Shown: positions 12,444 to 23,587 of the stretch, one piece after another
Layout: each line of letters begins with the position of its first letter
How positions within the stretch are numbered: position 1 is the stretch's first letter
Source of the DNA: Adiantum capillus-veneris
Lineage: Eukaryota; Streptophyta; Polypodiopsida; Polypodiales; Pteridaceae
NCBI GenBank assembly: GCA_014529385.2
Contig: CM043958.1
Span: 143,838,734 to 143,902,733 of the forward strand
DNA: 64,000 nucleotides
Reading direction: 5' to 3'
Translations under genes and position numbers: made by a program
Notes under the pieces: model-generated
Database searches by the model: none
The model's input: the letters and a program-made list of their open reading frames with translations, nothing else
What the model was told of the DNA's origin: nothing

Positions 12444-12631
12444 TGTTGGGGTATAGGCGCATGTGCCTTGCCCGGCCGCCCAGAGTCTGGGTGCCCTGAC
12501 ATGTATATCTTATACATAGCATAAGTGTATAGGGGGCTACTCACTCTTTGAGTCTCCCCACCCATATCTGTGTGTCGTGTGTCTCCTTCTCTCTCTCACT
12601 CTCCGTCTGTGGTGCTCCCCGATCCCCTTCA
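12444..12631 (+). repeat. B1 3' LTR (188 bp)
   Basis: Begins TGTTGGGG and ends CCCCTTCA, followed by target duplication AAATA. Confidence 0.93.
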
Positions 12632-12854
12632 AAATAGGTCTATGCATTGTAAAAATGCTCATGATGGATTCTGATGAAAATCTGATGGTCATGTTGTGTG
12701 CAACCAAGTGATATGCATCTAATCTAAGTGCCGGACATGCACAATCTGTAAACAGACTCACAAAAGTGCCAGATCACTTCCTAATCTAAGCTGACTACAC
12801 TGAACCCATGTCATGAAGTAGCTTGTCCACGTACACATAGGGTTAGATGTGACA
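12632..12854 (-). repeat. element D 3' LTR, inner part
   Basis: Continuation of the D LTR after B1; matches about 17188-17412. The other LTR has six extra bases (GTGCAC in minus orientation) near its terminus. Confidence 0.9.
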
Positions 12855-12866
12855 TCCCCTCCTTTT
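12855..12866 (-). promoter_or_regulatory. element D polypurine tract
   Basis: The minus strand reads AAAAGGAGGGGA immediately before the LTR start TGTCAC. Confidence 0.85.
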
Positions 12867-13340
12867 CAAAGTGAGGTACTGGTACCAAACTGTATGGCAT
12901 CGAGGGAGATTGCCAATTGTATCTGGAATCTTGGAAAGGACTCTTCACTAGCCCACTCTGAAGCGTGGGTCATGCGATACTTGAACTTCATAAAGGTCTG
13001 CAACGCTTGCTTCTTTGATCCGCACCGAAAGCGACACAAAGTCATCTGTAGCTCCTTCAATGCTTCATCTTCGTCTAGAAATCATGCGTCTACCTTCTTT
13101 AAGAATCTCCGAGGATAAAAATTCATGAAACCACTTCCAACACAAAAACATGAACATACCCATTCCATGTAAAGTTACTGGACAAATACTATTCCTTTGA
13201 AAAAATTGTGCATGCAATGGAGATGAACATAGAGACGGAGTCCCAAACCGTTCATCAAACACACGCAAACAATGGGGTCGAATCTTGACTTTATGATCTA
13301 AATCAATCAACTGTGGCAAAACACAATGGAAATGCCGATG

Positions 13341-14078
13341 CTAGATGCTCAATCCTTCTTGTGCTCTTTCGGTTACTCTGTCATGCCAAGGAAGAGACAT
13401 GGAATGTAAATTCCTTGGGTGCAAACATTTCATCTTTTTATGAGTAATTTGCATACATTCATGCTCATTCATGAGTGAATCATGTTCATCGTACAATATG
13501 TCATGCCTGTGAAAAGCGATCACATAAGGACGGTGACTAAAATACAACAAAGCATCACGAATGAAACACTCGAGCAATGCGTGCTGACTAATCATTTGTA
13601 CACATAATACTTCCTGTGGGTGTTCTTTGGACCTCGACTCGAGAGCCAAGATCGGTTCTTCATGATCAATTGAATCTGCAATGAGGTTAGCTTCACTAGA
13701 CAAGGTATCAACTAAACCATCATCCTTGTGGACAATCACATCGTCATCATGCAAATCATCATTCTCGTGAATAATCACATCTTGATCATGCAAATCATAA
13801 TGCTCGTGAATAATCCCATCTTGACCATGCAAATCATCATGCTTATCATTATCAAGCAAATCATGTGTGTCATGCTTTGGAAAAGAAGAGACTGAGAGAG
13901 TCTTCTTCTCTGGATTCTTTTTAATCTTCGCTTGCACATTAGAAATAAGAGATGAAGAATGAACAACTTGCTCTCCACAAATGACAATGGGAGAGTCACT
14001 TTTGGCATTGAAAGTGGACGTATTTTCCGCCCGATCAATGAGAGGGTTATGCTCATACAACCATCGAATGTCCATCAC
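13341..14078 (-). pseudogene. element D acidic His/Asp-rich ORF
   Basis: A 245-residue open frame downstream of gag in element D. Its middle carries imperfect repeats of the type DLHDQDVIIHE and DLHDDDVIVHK, encoded by tandem units of about 36 bp near 13735-13860. It is in the same frame as the zinc knuckle at 14445-14489. No protease, reverse-transcriptase or integrase motif is visible. It occupies the position where pol would be expected. It could be a gag extension or captured host sequence; no function assigned. Confidence 0.5.
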
Positions 14079-14444
14079 ATCCTAAAAGAGGAGAGACTAC
14101 AAATTTTCTGCGGAAGGACACTTGTTGAACACTGAATAAAACATCAAGGCACTCTTGCGTGATGAGAGAGTCCATACCAGGAGAGAAGCCTGACTCCTCG
14201 AAAGGAGATGTCTAGCTAACCTCCAAGTGGGCTCTTTCGACAAGAGAGTCACTAATCAAATCATGCATATTGCCTAGGTCAAACAATATGACAAAACGCT
14301 GACCCTTCACATGACCATAACACTTAATGAGAGACTCATCAATGGAGGGTCATGAGAGACTTGGGTCACACTTGTGTTCTCATTTATTGCATTGGCAGAG
14401 GAAGTGGGTTATGTGGGTTCTTTAGAGTCATTAGATTCAAGCTT

Positions 14445-15609
14445 AGGACATGTTCTTTTTATGTGACCCTTGATGTGACAATTGAAACAACGACCTTCCT
14501 TAGAATAAATGCTTTGTTGTTCCGATGTGATGTATCCTCCTAAAATACATTGTTCTGCCTTTTCATCTGGAGTGAGCTTAGGTTTAGCAATTGTGTTAGC
14601 TTTACTCTTAGGTTAATTTGGAGAGTTAAGTTTCTGAGAGACTATTGGAAGATTGGTTAGAAGAGTTATCGTTCTTACCATTCTTATCGTTCTTACTATT
14701 TTGAGGAGTCTGAGTGGTACTTAGTGAAGTCTTGTTTTCCTTAGGCTTTCCCTTGTTGTGCTTCATCTCCTGTGAGAGAGCAATTGCAACATCCTTGTTG
14801 AGATCTATGGGGTCAAAGACTTCTACATCAAAATTGATATATTCATCCAACCCAAAAAGAAAAGCCTCTTTGCACTCATCATTCGATTTGCATAATTGGG
14901 TGCCGAGCTGCAAAACACGGTTAGAAAAAGACATGACTGGCATACCATTCTACTTGAGATTGCACCAATCCTCTTTCAACCGTGCTAGGTACTGTGGTGG
15001 CATAAAACGCGCCTTGAGCTTGTCTTGGAAGTCGGCCCAATTGAAAGAAAAGGGTGTGCCTTCCTTGGCTTCCTCTAGCTGCGTGGTCAATTGTGCCTCT
15101 TGCCATGCGTGGTACCAATTAATGGCATCACTGGCAAGGTATATGGCTACCATCAAAACCTTGCTATTTCCTATCTTCTTAGTTGTTGGAAAATAAACAC
15201 TAAATTGATGCAACCAAGAATGAATAATCGTAGCATCCATCTTACCATCATACTTACTGAACGTGATCTTCTTTGTGACGGAGTTGTTGGAGGCCGAATC
15301 TCGGCATGCGCCACTTGATGAACCACCAACATCTTTGTTCGGCTCGGGTCTCGAGGTGAGAGCCTATCGGACCAACTCTTGCATGCATAGGTCTCTCTGC
15401 ACCTCATGCTCTGCCTCCAAAGCCGCTCGTCTGTCTTCGGCCACCAAGCACGCTTGCTCACGCTCACGCTCAATAGCTCCCTTTCTTTCTGCTTCTTTTT
15501 ATTTTTGTTCATTGCACTCGCTTTCCAAGGCAACGTGAGTCGCTTCTTGTTGTGCCATCATGTCCATCATCATCTTGACCAACGCCTCCAGAGGATTTGG
15601 TGCCACCAT
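14445..15609 (-). pseudogene. element D gag, three in-frame stops
   Basis: From an ATG at 15609-15607 a single minus-strand frame runs to 14626 with no frameshift, broken only by stops at 15501-15499 (TAA), 15366-15364 (TAG) and 14952-14950 (TAG). The N-terminus is a Glu/Arg-rich helix. The capsid-like domain includes FSKYDGKMDATIIHSWLHQF, INWYHAWQEAQ and FKARFMPPQYL-like spacing (seen as DKLKARFMPPQYLARLKEDW), typical of Ty3/gypsy retrotransposon gag. After a Ser/Asn/Lys-rich linker, a CCHC knuckle CFNCHIKGHIKRTC lies at about 14445-14489 in another frame. The product would be the particle protein; the stops make it inactive. Confidence 0.8.
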
Positions 15610-16183
15610 GACGTAGATGGGGAAGGGGGAGGGTCAGAAAAACCTCCTGGTGGGAAAAATTCTTCTTCACCTTCTTCATGCTCATCACCTCCATGCGAAG
15701 TATCCATTCCGGTTTGGGTGATGACCATCCACTGAAGTCGTGGGTTCTTAAGTTCACGAGGAACTTGGGGTCTTGTGGTTCTTGGGTTCTTGATTCTTGA
15801 GGTTTTGGAGTCTTGAAGTTCTTGAGGTTCTTGAGGTTCTCCTTTAGCTTGCAATCTGTGTTAGAGAAATATCTTCTCTTACCCAAGCTCTTCTCTTTCC
15901 TACGGGCGCACCCTTTGGCGGCCTTGCGCTCACACCAAGGTTTCGTTTTCCCACCTCACGTCGATTGGCCGGCCGCTAAGTGCACAGTCCACTCTCAATG
16001 AGTGAAAAGAGAAACAAGGGGAGGCTGACAAGCCCTTCTTTCTTGGGTTTCCTGTCACTCTTCAAAAACACGATTAAGAATCAACACGCCCAAGTGGACT
16101 TGGGTTACGTGCGACCTCAACAAGAAAAAAAAAATTGTAGTTCTTGTGGTTCTTTCCTTGAGTGATACACAACAGTGACAAAG

Positions 16184-16195
16184 CTCTAATAACAA
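16184..16195 (-). promoter_or_regulatory. element D primer-binding site
   Basis: The minus strand reads TGTTATTAGAGC then TTTGTC, two mismatches from the tRNA-Met site TGGTATCAGAGC, immediately after the 5' LTR. Confidence 0.75.
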
Positions 16196-17410
16196 TGTAA
16201 GGTGCAGCGGAAGTGAATGTTGAACTTTGCTCAAGATGAGTGCTCCGAACTGTGCTCAAGGGTTCCTTTTACTTACGGAAGGGAGAGCCTTCTGTTCCTT
16301 TAGTGAGAGAGTGCAATGGACACAAACAAAGTGGTGAACACTATGAATGAAGGTGCATGAGATCGAGAGATAGAGAGAGAAGAATACGACACCAGAATGT
16401 TCTCAAAACCCTCCTTCGAAGGCCCCACTCTCTATGGCGAGAGCAGTCTACTATTGATTGCACAAATCTCTACAATGCTTGGACTTGCCGGGACGATGTC
16501 GACGATGATGAGGAGGACGACGAGACGGGCTGAAATCTAAAAATGCTAATGGTCAAAATCTGTAAATCTTTATCTGTTAAATTGTGACTCTATGTCGGTG
16601 ACGATCAATGGCAACGATGCGACGACGACGCGCTTAAAATGCAGATGCTGAAATCTGCGTTTTTCGGGTTGAAACTGCAAACTGTGGCTGATATGACTGT
16701 GCGGTGAAGATTTGCTGCGGGAAGGTGAGATCTGCGAGGTTTGGGACTTCTACTGCAATGTTTCTATGCTGAAAACTAAAAACGCTGATGCTTTTGTGGT
16801 CCTGTCGCGATGAATCTGCAAAAATGCTAGGGTGCTCTGCAAACTCAAAAACGTTAGGGCTGATGTGTGTCCTGCTACAAAAACGCTACTGATCTGGTGA
16901 GTCTTGCTGTCGCCAGATTGTCATGCAAATGCAAAACGCTAGGGCTAATCTGCAATGGAAAGGAAACACTGGCTCTTCTTGTTGATGGTTGAAAATGCCG
17001 AGTCTTCTTGCCAGGGGGGTCTTGCTTGAGAAGGTGCACTGGTGGATGTCAGGTCCCTGCTGCCTCTTCTGCCAGAACGTGCTAGTGCTAGGTTTCTATG
17101 TACTTGCTTACCAAATTGCCCTACCTAGTTTCCCAACAAAAGTCACTTAAACATAATAAGTGAAAATTGGCTAAAATAGGAAAAATAGATCTATGCACTG
17201 TAAAAATTCTCGTGATGGGTTCTGATGAAAATCTGATGGTCATGTTGTGTACAACCATACGATATGCATCTAATCTAAGTGCCTCGACATGCGCAGTCTG
17301 CGAACAGACTCGAAAAAGTGCCAGATCACTTCCTGATCTTGGCTAACTGAACTGAACCCGTGTCATGAAGTAGCTTGTCCACGTACACATAGGGTTAGAT
17401 GTGCACGTGA

Positions 17411-17412
<2 letters not shown>
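16196..17412 (-). repeat. element D 5' LTR (about 1.2 kb)
   Basis: Direct repeat of 7910-8915 plus 12632-12854, uninterrupted here. It preserves the empty target of B1 (GGAAAAATAGATCTATGC near 17185-17202). Confidence 0.92.

Positions 17413-17464
<52 letters not shown>
17411..17464. repeat. (CT)n microsatellite
   Basis: About 26 CT units abut the outer end of the element D 5' LTR. Confidence 0.97.
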
Positions 17465-17466
<2 letters not shown>

Positions 17467-17727
17467 GGCTGGCACTCTCCACTGAATGAATAAGCTGACC
17501 ACTTTTCCCCACACACAACCACACATTGGGTAGAGTTTCCTAATTGAATTGAGCCATCAAAGTGAGCTCAAATAGTGCTGGGAAAACGTAGTACATGTGT
17601 AGAGGCCAACTTGAGCAACTTTTTCATATCGTGGCTACACATGGAAGTAGCAGCTTGAGCTTGATGCCATCACTTGACATGTGCAATCCACTTCCCCAAT
17701 GCGCGCTTCTATTTTGAATCATCTGTT

Positions 17728-18900
17728 CTCCAACATGATGTTCCATTCAAAATAATTTGCTTCCTTGCAAGCCAATATGTTTGCTCCATTTTTGTCAATA
17801 TTAGCAAGGCGTATGCAAAGAGCAGCAATCTTGTGTACTTCTTGTACAGAAAACTGAGTTGGGCCCATGTACTCTTCATATTTTCTTCAAGCATGTACAT
17901 ACATTTGAAGAGACCCTATTTTTGAAAGGGTTGAAGTAGTTTTTACAATTTTTGACCGTCCAAAAGATTCATGGTGGCATTTCACCAAAGCTCTTGAGGG
18001 GACTCCTGCAAAACAAGTGAGATTTTTAACTACATGTTTCATGATCAGACTTATGATCCAAAAGAAAAGTTGTCACTTCACACAAAGCACCCTTGTTTAA
18101 GACCTTCTCCACTTTAAGATGCAGGTAGACCCTTAGGATTATTTATAACCATAGGTTTCTAATCCAGCTGGTTTGAAAACCCCAACATTGGAAGACTCAA
18201 ATTCATCTTGCATAGAATCTACACTTGGAGACCCATCACGAGCTAAAACAGGAGCATGTCCCTCTTCTAGACCAATTTTAACACGCTCCATTGAATTTAC
18301 ACCACTGACAATATGTTGCATTTTGAGAATCTTTCGACAATATCACCACTTTTTCTTAGGAAGAGATTGTCAAATTTTGCTTCTACTTTGCTTGATGGAA
18401 GCCAAGTGCCTTTATTTTGCCGTGCAACATTAATTTTTTTTCCCTGACTTTTTAAGAAACTTATCATACCTCTTATGTCAACCCCAATAGCATGACTTAT
18501 TACTTTTACAGTATTGCTTAAAAATAAGTGCACTATAGCATCATCCCCCAATGGAATTTACTCAATTAGCATGTCATCCTTTGAGATTCTAACCTTTCAA
18601 CATCAGTTGTTGCTTATCAGCTATTAATCCATCTTCTTTCATTAATAACCTCTATTTGAAGTCTTGAATGCTCTTCATTCTATCAATTTTGAAAGTATTT
18701 TCTTGCCACTAACTGTTTTGATTGTCACTACCTATTATTCTAAAACTTTCACAATCAAATGCACACCAAGATCACCACACAACGTCACATGTTGTCCTTA
18801 TCAACCTTCCCAAAGAGTGTCCCTTTGCCAATAACCTCAAATATCTTAGAGATTGATTCCAAAGCCAAGCCCAAAGCTTTGGGAGTTCACTGCTTGAGCA
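17728..18900 (-). pseudogene. phosphatidylinositol 4-kinase gamma-like relic (UBL + kinase)
   Basis: Read right to left, successive frames give the end of one ubiquitin-like domain (GDLGVHLIVKVLE, about 18780), then a second one (VTIKTVSGKK; DRMKSIQDF; ADKQQLMLKG; NLKDDMLIE; GDDAIVHLFLS, 18740-18490). A linker leads to kinase-domain pieces: GLEEGHAPVLARDGS and NVGVFKP (18280-18170), NNPKGLPAS (about 18120), TTFLLDHKSDHE, AGVPSRALVKC (about 17990), KIGSLQM, YMGPTQFSVQEVHKIA and IRLANIDKNGANILACKE (to 17770). Order and motifs match plant type II PI4K gamma (ubiquitin-like-domain kinases). At least five frameshifts and several stops are present. No introns are seen. It ends before the expected C-terminus. 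Confidence 0.8.
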
Positions 18901-19207
18901 TTCCACAAACCTTCTATTTACACTCAGGGCACCCACCCGGGCTACTTTATGAGAAGCTTTGGGATCCTTGACATCATCTTTTTGAGTTGTGTCCTTACTT
19001 TGCTTTCATAGCTTGATGAAATTCTTGGGAGCTTGCTTGAAGGCAATTTCACGAGCAACAACGCCAAGAATATTAGTAGTGTAGCTTTGTTGCATTCTGG
19101 TATGTGAAGCTCATCTTTGTCTCTCCTATGGGCCATGGCAAGAAGCAGCTACAACAGACGTAGTAGGTCATTCAACTCTCATCGTATAGATCTTTGAGGT
19201 CTCTTGG
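18901..19207. other. no gene recognised
   Basis: Between the PI4K gamma relic and the LTR of element H. It may hold the decayed N-terminus of the kinase relic; a CPEC-containing frame is visible but not convincing. Confidence 0.4.
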
Positions 19208-19822
19208 TGTTAGCGGGTCACCGCGTGATGGATGTCTGTAGCATAGCTATCTGGCACTAACATAATGTCAATATTTAGGGAAGTGACTCAGATGGGCACG
19301 AAGACTCTTTGAGGTTGTCAATCTCAAGAAGTGAACCTAACAAGCAAACACAACAACTCAACAAGAAAACCACCACTCAATGAGCAAGCAAATCTACCTA
19401 TGTCCTTTCTCACAGCTCTAGGTCATCATGTCATTTTGGCACTCGAACGGTATCAAAATGCAAGTTTCGGAATTGAGAACAGATTACCCAATCATTAGAA
19501 AAGTCGATTACAAGTTGGAGCTTTGTAGTCGTTTGAGCGTACGTACAATAGAGCCCTTTATTCTCTAAAGGATAAGTCCTATCTTTTCACATTAAAGTTA
19601 TTGACCTTTATACCTAGGGTTTTCTAAATGGCTAGTGGCAGCCTCACATGAACCTTTACAATTATCATGATAGAATTACAACCCAAGGAATTGACCTACT
19701 ACTCTAGAATCAGGATTTACACAAAGTATCACTAGACTAGCTTGGAAAAATAATAGAGTACAAATGTGGTGTCCTACTACATGTCCGAATAGGTGGGTGC
19801 TCGTTTGGTCAGTCCACTAACA
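19208..19822 (-). repeat. element H 3' LTR candidate
   Basis: In minus orientation it begins TGTTAGTGGACTG, ends GACCCGCTAACA (6-bp terminal inverted repeats TGTTAG/CTAACA) and contains a TATA-like GGTATAAAGG. No partner LTR in the window. Confidence 0.55.
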
Positions 19823-19833
19823 TTCCCCTCTTA
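19823..19833 (-). promoter_or_regulatory. element H polypurine tract
   Basis: The minus strand reads TAAGAGGGGAA immediately before TGTTAGTGG. Confidence 0.6.
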
Positions 19834-21052
19834 CTAACTCATGTCGTCCCTTGACATGACTAAGAGTAGTCTTGTCACCAGGGTTGTCTTCAGCTGTGTC
19901 TTCAAGGTTGTGATCTCTAGCTTTGTATGCTTTGTGGTTGGTGATGCTCCCCCTTTCCTTGAGTGCTTCATATCTCCTGGGTTGTTGTCGATGTGTATTT
20001 AGGACTTCAATTGTCAAGGCAATGTTACATTTTGCAGATTCTTCTCGTTTTTTCCACTTGTGTCTGTAAAGATGAATTTTGATGTGCATGTCATTGTCGT
20101 TGACTTAATGATGGACTGCGCTTGGTATTCTACAATTTGAGTTGTCTGCAATAGGTTGCCAATGTTGAAGCACTATGTGAGTTACATATGGTTGTTGTGG
20201 ATAGCTCGCTTGCTGAAATTGTCATTGCTTATTGTTGCAGGCCATTCTATACCTTGCTATTTTTTTATGGAGCTTTTTTGTCCTTGAATGTAATATTTTC
20301 TCTTGATAGCATGTTGTGATTTACACGGCTATTTCTCCAAGTCATTGATGATTGATTTTTGTAGCCATTTCCATATTGTTGATGTTGAAGGAATATATAC
20401 GAGAAGATGATGATGGGTGTTTCTAGCATTGGGTCTGTAACCTGATGACCAAAGGGAAAAAACCTGGTGGAAAAAAAGTTTCTTTGTGGTTTACGCTCTT
20501 ACTGGAGTAACTGACAAGTTCCACTTGAAGTACTTGTCATGCAAGGTGAGTGCTTGGGAGAAACAAAGGAAGAGTGCCTAATGGAAGTGCCAATTATGGA
20601 ACACTTCATATGGATATGAAAATTTATCAAACAAAAGCATGTAATGTAAGATGGAGTTGATGGGTGCTTCAAGGAACAAATGTAGCACATGTGACATCAA
20701 GGGACGTTTCAATAGCTTCCACGTTTCCAAGAAGGGTTTTTTATGTAGAAGCTTCTCCACTCATTCTTCATTGTCTTCAGTACGTGAGTGTCTATTGGAC
20801 TTCCTCCTTCACTTCACCAAAAATAAATTAAATAGACTGCGACTCTTATGCCCACCTATACCAGCATGAGTGACACAAAGTAATTAGGCTTAACTCTTTC
20901 AACTTGAGCAATACTTAGAATAGCTAAAACGTCTAGAACACAAAAAATATTACTTGAAGCCTTGGAACTAATGCCTCGCTCATTTAGTGGCTTAGCTACA
21001 CGACTCTGACTTTTATGCCATGTATTTTTAATGGCAACTTGGACTTACTTGT

Positions 21053-22788
21053 TCAAAGCCAAGAACCCAATTCCATAAGTTCTTGGAAATTTAAGCTTCT
21101 TTCATTGTGTTGGTTTACGGTTGCCACCATTTTGTCGAGTAGGTTGGCATACTTTGGCTCCTCTTGACTTGTTTGTTGTATGTTGACATTGCTTTGTGAA
21201 ACAAGTCCGTTCGTTGTTGTAGGAACTGATGGAGCCTTTGCTTTATCTTCCATGTGAAGCGGTTGTTGATTTGTGTGGGTTTTTGGTGTTTGAGTTCCCA
21301 CTAGCAATTTTGAAACCCACCTTGTCTTTGGTCCGTGTGTGACCATCTTTTGCATTTTCTCCTTTTGATTTCTCTTGTAGAAACTTTGCGTTTGTAGTTG
21401 AAGACAAAGTATCCATTTGGAGGTTGTAGTAGCCTTGGTTGCAATTGTCTTTTGTTGGATGTTGGTTGTCTTTGCTTTCTTTTGGCTGGAAGCTTGTGCT
21501 TTCTGATTGATCTTCATTGATCCGGGTTGAGCTACAACTTTGGGTAACCATATATGAGTATTACCTTCATAAATCCATTTGCTTTGTGTAGCTTGGTTGA
21601 AGTCGGACTTTTGCACCCACACTTGTCACATTGCTTGTTGCTTTGAATGTCTCTTTTGATGCCTTTGTATTCATTCATCATCTTGGTGGAGTTGTTTGTC
21701 TTTCATTGATAGCTTTACTTGTTCTTTGTAGAACTCTTTAGTTCAGGGTGAGTAGGCTATTACCTTAGGCTCCCAAACACTGGTGTTTACTTGGAAGTAG
21801 TCCTAAGGGGTGATTGACTCATTTGATGTGACCCACCCGATGACCTTTGGTTGTTGAAGTTGGGAGTGTGCTTGATGTATCCAGACTGGGTCTTTGACTT
21901 TGCTCTGCTCTTTGGATACTAACACTTGGTTATTTCTCTTCGGCTTCTTCCTTATGCTTTTTAGTGAAAGAAACTTTGGCTGATAAACTTTTTGCTTCGG
22001 TTTTCATTGCACTGTTGATGGTGTGGCTCTTGATGTAGAGGCTATGTGGGAAGTTTGATGGAGGCTCATTGAAGGTAAAATCGTCTTGTGAGGTTGATCT
22101 TCTTCAGTATTTACCTTAGCTTTACCTTTTTCCGCGCTAGTTGAAGATTTCTTCTCCGCATGGTTTTGAGAAGCTTCATGGATTGTTACTATTTTCATTG
22201 TCGAAGCTTTTGGTTTTTGTCGAAAGAAGATATTTCTCCAGAGTTCTGTCAGGATCACACTCTCTTTGATGTGATGGAAGTCAATTATTTGGAAAGTATC
22301 CTTATACTCAGCGGTATTTAACTTGAGTACGGCTTCTGCCATGCCAATTCTAAAGCTAGGAATTGAAATTTTTGAACTTGTGTACATTATTTCTTCTAGC
22401 TCTTTGATTGGCGGCTTTTCCATCATTATCCATGTGCCATAAGACATAAGATTTTTGTCGCTTCTGGATCTATCACAGATGAATATGTGATTTTAAGTCA
22501 TGTTTGTTTGCATATACTGAATTTGATCTTCGTAGGAGACAATTGATCTTTTGTCATATCCTTGTCATTCTCTTGATATTTTGTTTGTTGAATATTTGAT
22601 GGTGAACTTGGAAACTTTTCTCCTTTGTCTGCTTCGATTTGCGCTATTTCCAGGTATATCGATGATAACATATTCTCGTGGTTTCCTGCTTCCTTCATTT
22701 GCACTTTGGAATCATGTTCCAAGATGTTGCCATCTATCTCACCTTTTTTGCTTTCATACTCACAAACTTCATTAGCTTCCTTCAACAC
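21053..22788 (-). pseudogene. element H low-complexity ORFs, unassigned
   Basis: Three minus-strand frames (22788-22498, 96 residues; 22447-22004, 147 residues; 21622-21053, 189 residues) are polar, basic and Gln/Ser/Thr/Lys-rich, with short hydrophobic islands such as KWIYEGNTHIWLPK and GTWIMMEKPPIKELEE. They are probably remains of one retroelement-type structural protein, since they share strand and composition and lead to the H LTR. I do not recognise the family and found no metal-binding or catalytic motif. Confidence 0.35.
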
Positions 22789-22892
22789 CTTTATTGTAAA
22801 TAAGGGTGTTATGTCATAGCCACTTGAAAGTTCATCGTCGGCACTATTTTTGAAATCGTCGCTCCTTGAATCATGGTTTTCATTAGCTTCAG

Positions 22893-23005
22893 AGGGCTAT
22901 CTATCTTTCCATTGCACACTAAGTAAAACACTCTCTATTGTGTGCCTTGAGCTTCCTTCGTCTTTTCCAAGTTGTGTGCATTTCTCTGCAACCCTAATGC
23001 CAACA
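22893..23005 (+). repeat. family C LTR fragment (3' part, plus)
   Basis: Matches the last 113 bp of the family C LTR (GGGCTATCTATCTTTCC to GCCAACA) and ends exactly at the LTR terminus. It directly abuts an internal gag position of the oppositely oriented C4 fragment. Confidence 0.88.
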
Positions 23006-23573
23006 TCTAATAGCGGCAATTCTTGGAGCAAGACCCGCAACATCCTCAACATCTCCTACATCCTCAGAACCATGACGTACATTAATGCCCTGCACAATAT
23101 TCCAGACACCCTTTGACACAAGAACATGTTGCATCATGTAAGCCCACATAGGATAATTATCCTCATCCAACATATCCTCAGCAGCAAACATCTTGAACAC
23201 ATCTGTGTTATTGTCAGCCATGAAAAAATGTCTACACCTGATGTGAAAACTGCCGGAAATGAGGAGAAACTGAGTGAGACTAGCACATGCTATATAGCAC
23301 AACCCATAGTAGACTGTATAGGACCTGTTATGCAAAAAACGGCATTGACAAAAATTTTGCAGAAAATAACAAAATTGTATGTGCAGACCTGCCTGTAGTG
23401 GAAACGGAGGCCGAAATGAGCCCGAATCAGAAATCTGAGCAGACTTAGCTCAACGAGCCATTGCAAAAATTTTATCGACTTGAGAACGCTCGCCAAAGCT
23501 CACAGAAATCGAAGAAAGTGAGCAGGCGTGTGCTGGAGCTGCTGTGGCGACTAAGCCCAGGAGGACGACACTT

Positions 23574-23585
23574 GCTCTGATACCA
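23574..23585 (-). promoter_or_regulatory. C4 primer-binding site
   Basis: The minus strand reads TGGTATCAGAGC, a perfect tRNA-Met-type site. Confidence 0.9.
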
Positions 23586-23587
23586 AT

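Larger units (their letters stand above)
8916..12631 (+). mobile_element. non-autonomous copia-like element 'B1'
   Basis: Bounded by short LTRs beginning TGTTGGGGTATAGG (8916 and 12444), flanked by the 5-bp target duplication AAATA (8911-8915 and 12632-12636). The uninterrupted target can be read in the other D LTR near 17190. The element has a tRNA-Met-type primer-binding site (9084-9095) and a polypurine tract (12431-12443). Its interior of about 3.3 kb holds a zinc knuckle, a copia protease-like domain without the catalytic triad, and a reverse-transcriptase/RNase H boundary remnant. No integrase or polymerase palm is present. B2 at 32654 is the same family. Confidence 0.93.
7910..17412 (-). 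mobile_element. LTR retrotransposon 'D', gag-only, with nested B1
   Basis: Two long direct repeats (7910-8915 plus 12632-12854, and 16196-17412) flank 3.3 kb. In minus orientation each begins TGTCAC and ends CCTTACA (TG...CA). Next to the right LTR is a primer-binding site, and next to the left LTR a polypurine tract, so transcription runs right to left. The interior encodes a Ty3/gypsy-like gag and an acidic ORF but no protease, reverse transcriptase or integrase, so the element looks non-autonomous. No clean target duplication is visible because the outer flanks are microsatellites, (TG)n and (CT)n. Element B1 (8916-12631) sits inside the left LTR. Confidence 0.88.
19208..22888 (-). mobile_element. 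LTR element 'H', 3' half (minus)
   Basis: A candidate 3' LTR (19208-19822) is preceded in minus orientation by a polypurine tract and by an ORF ending VKGRHELVRGEC at the LTR edge. Upstream lie several Lys/Gln/Ser/Thr-rich frames (20089-22788) without reverse-transcriptase, integrase or protease motifs. The 5' LTR was not found; family C fragments begin at 22893 and may have replaced it. It looks like a large non-autonomous derivative, but the element type is unproven. Confidence 0.5.

Noticed and set aside
12866-13118. Small ORFs on both strands just inside element D
   Set aside because: No motif; probably 3' untranslated region of D.
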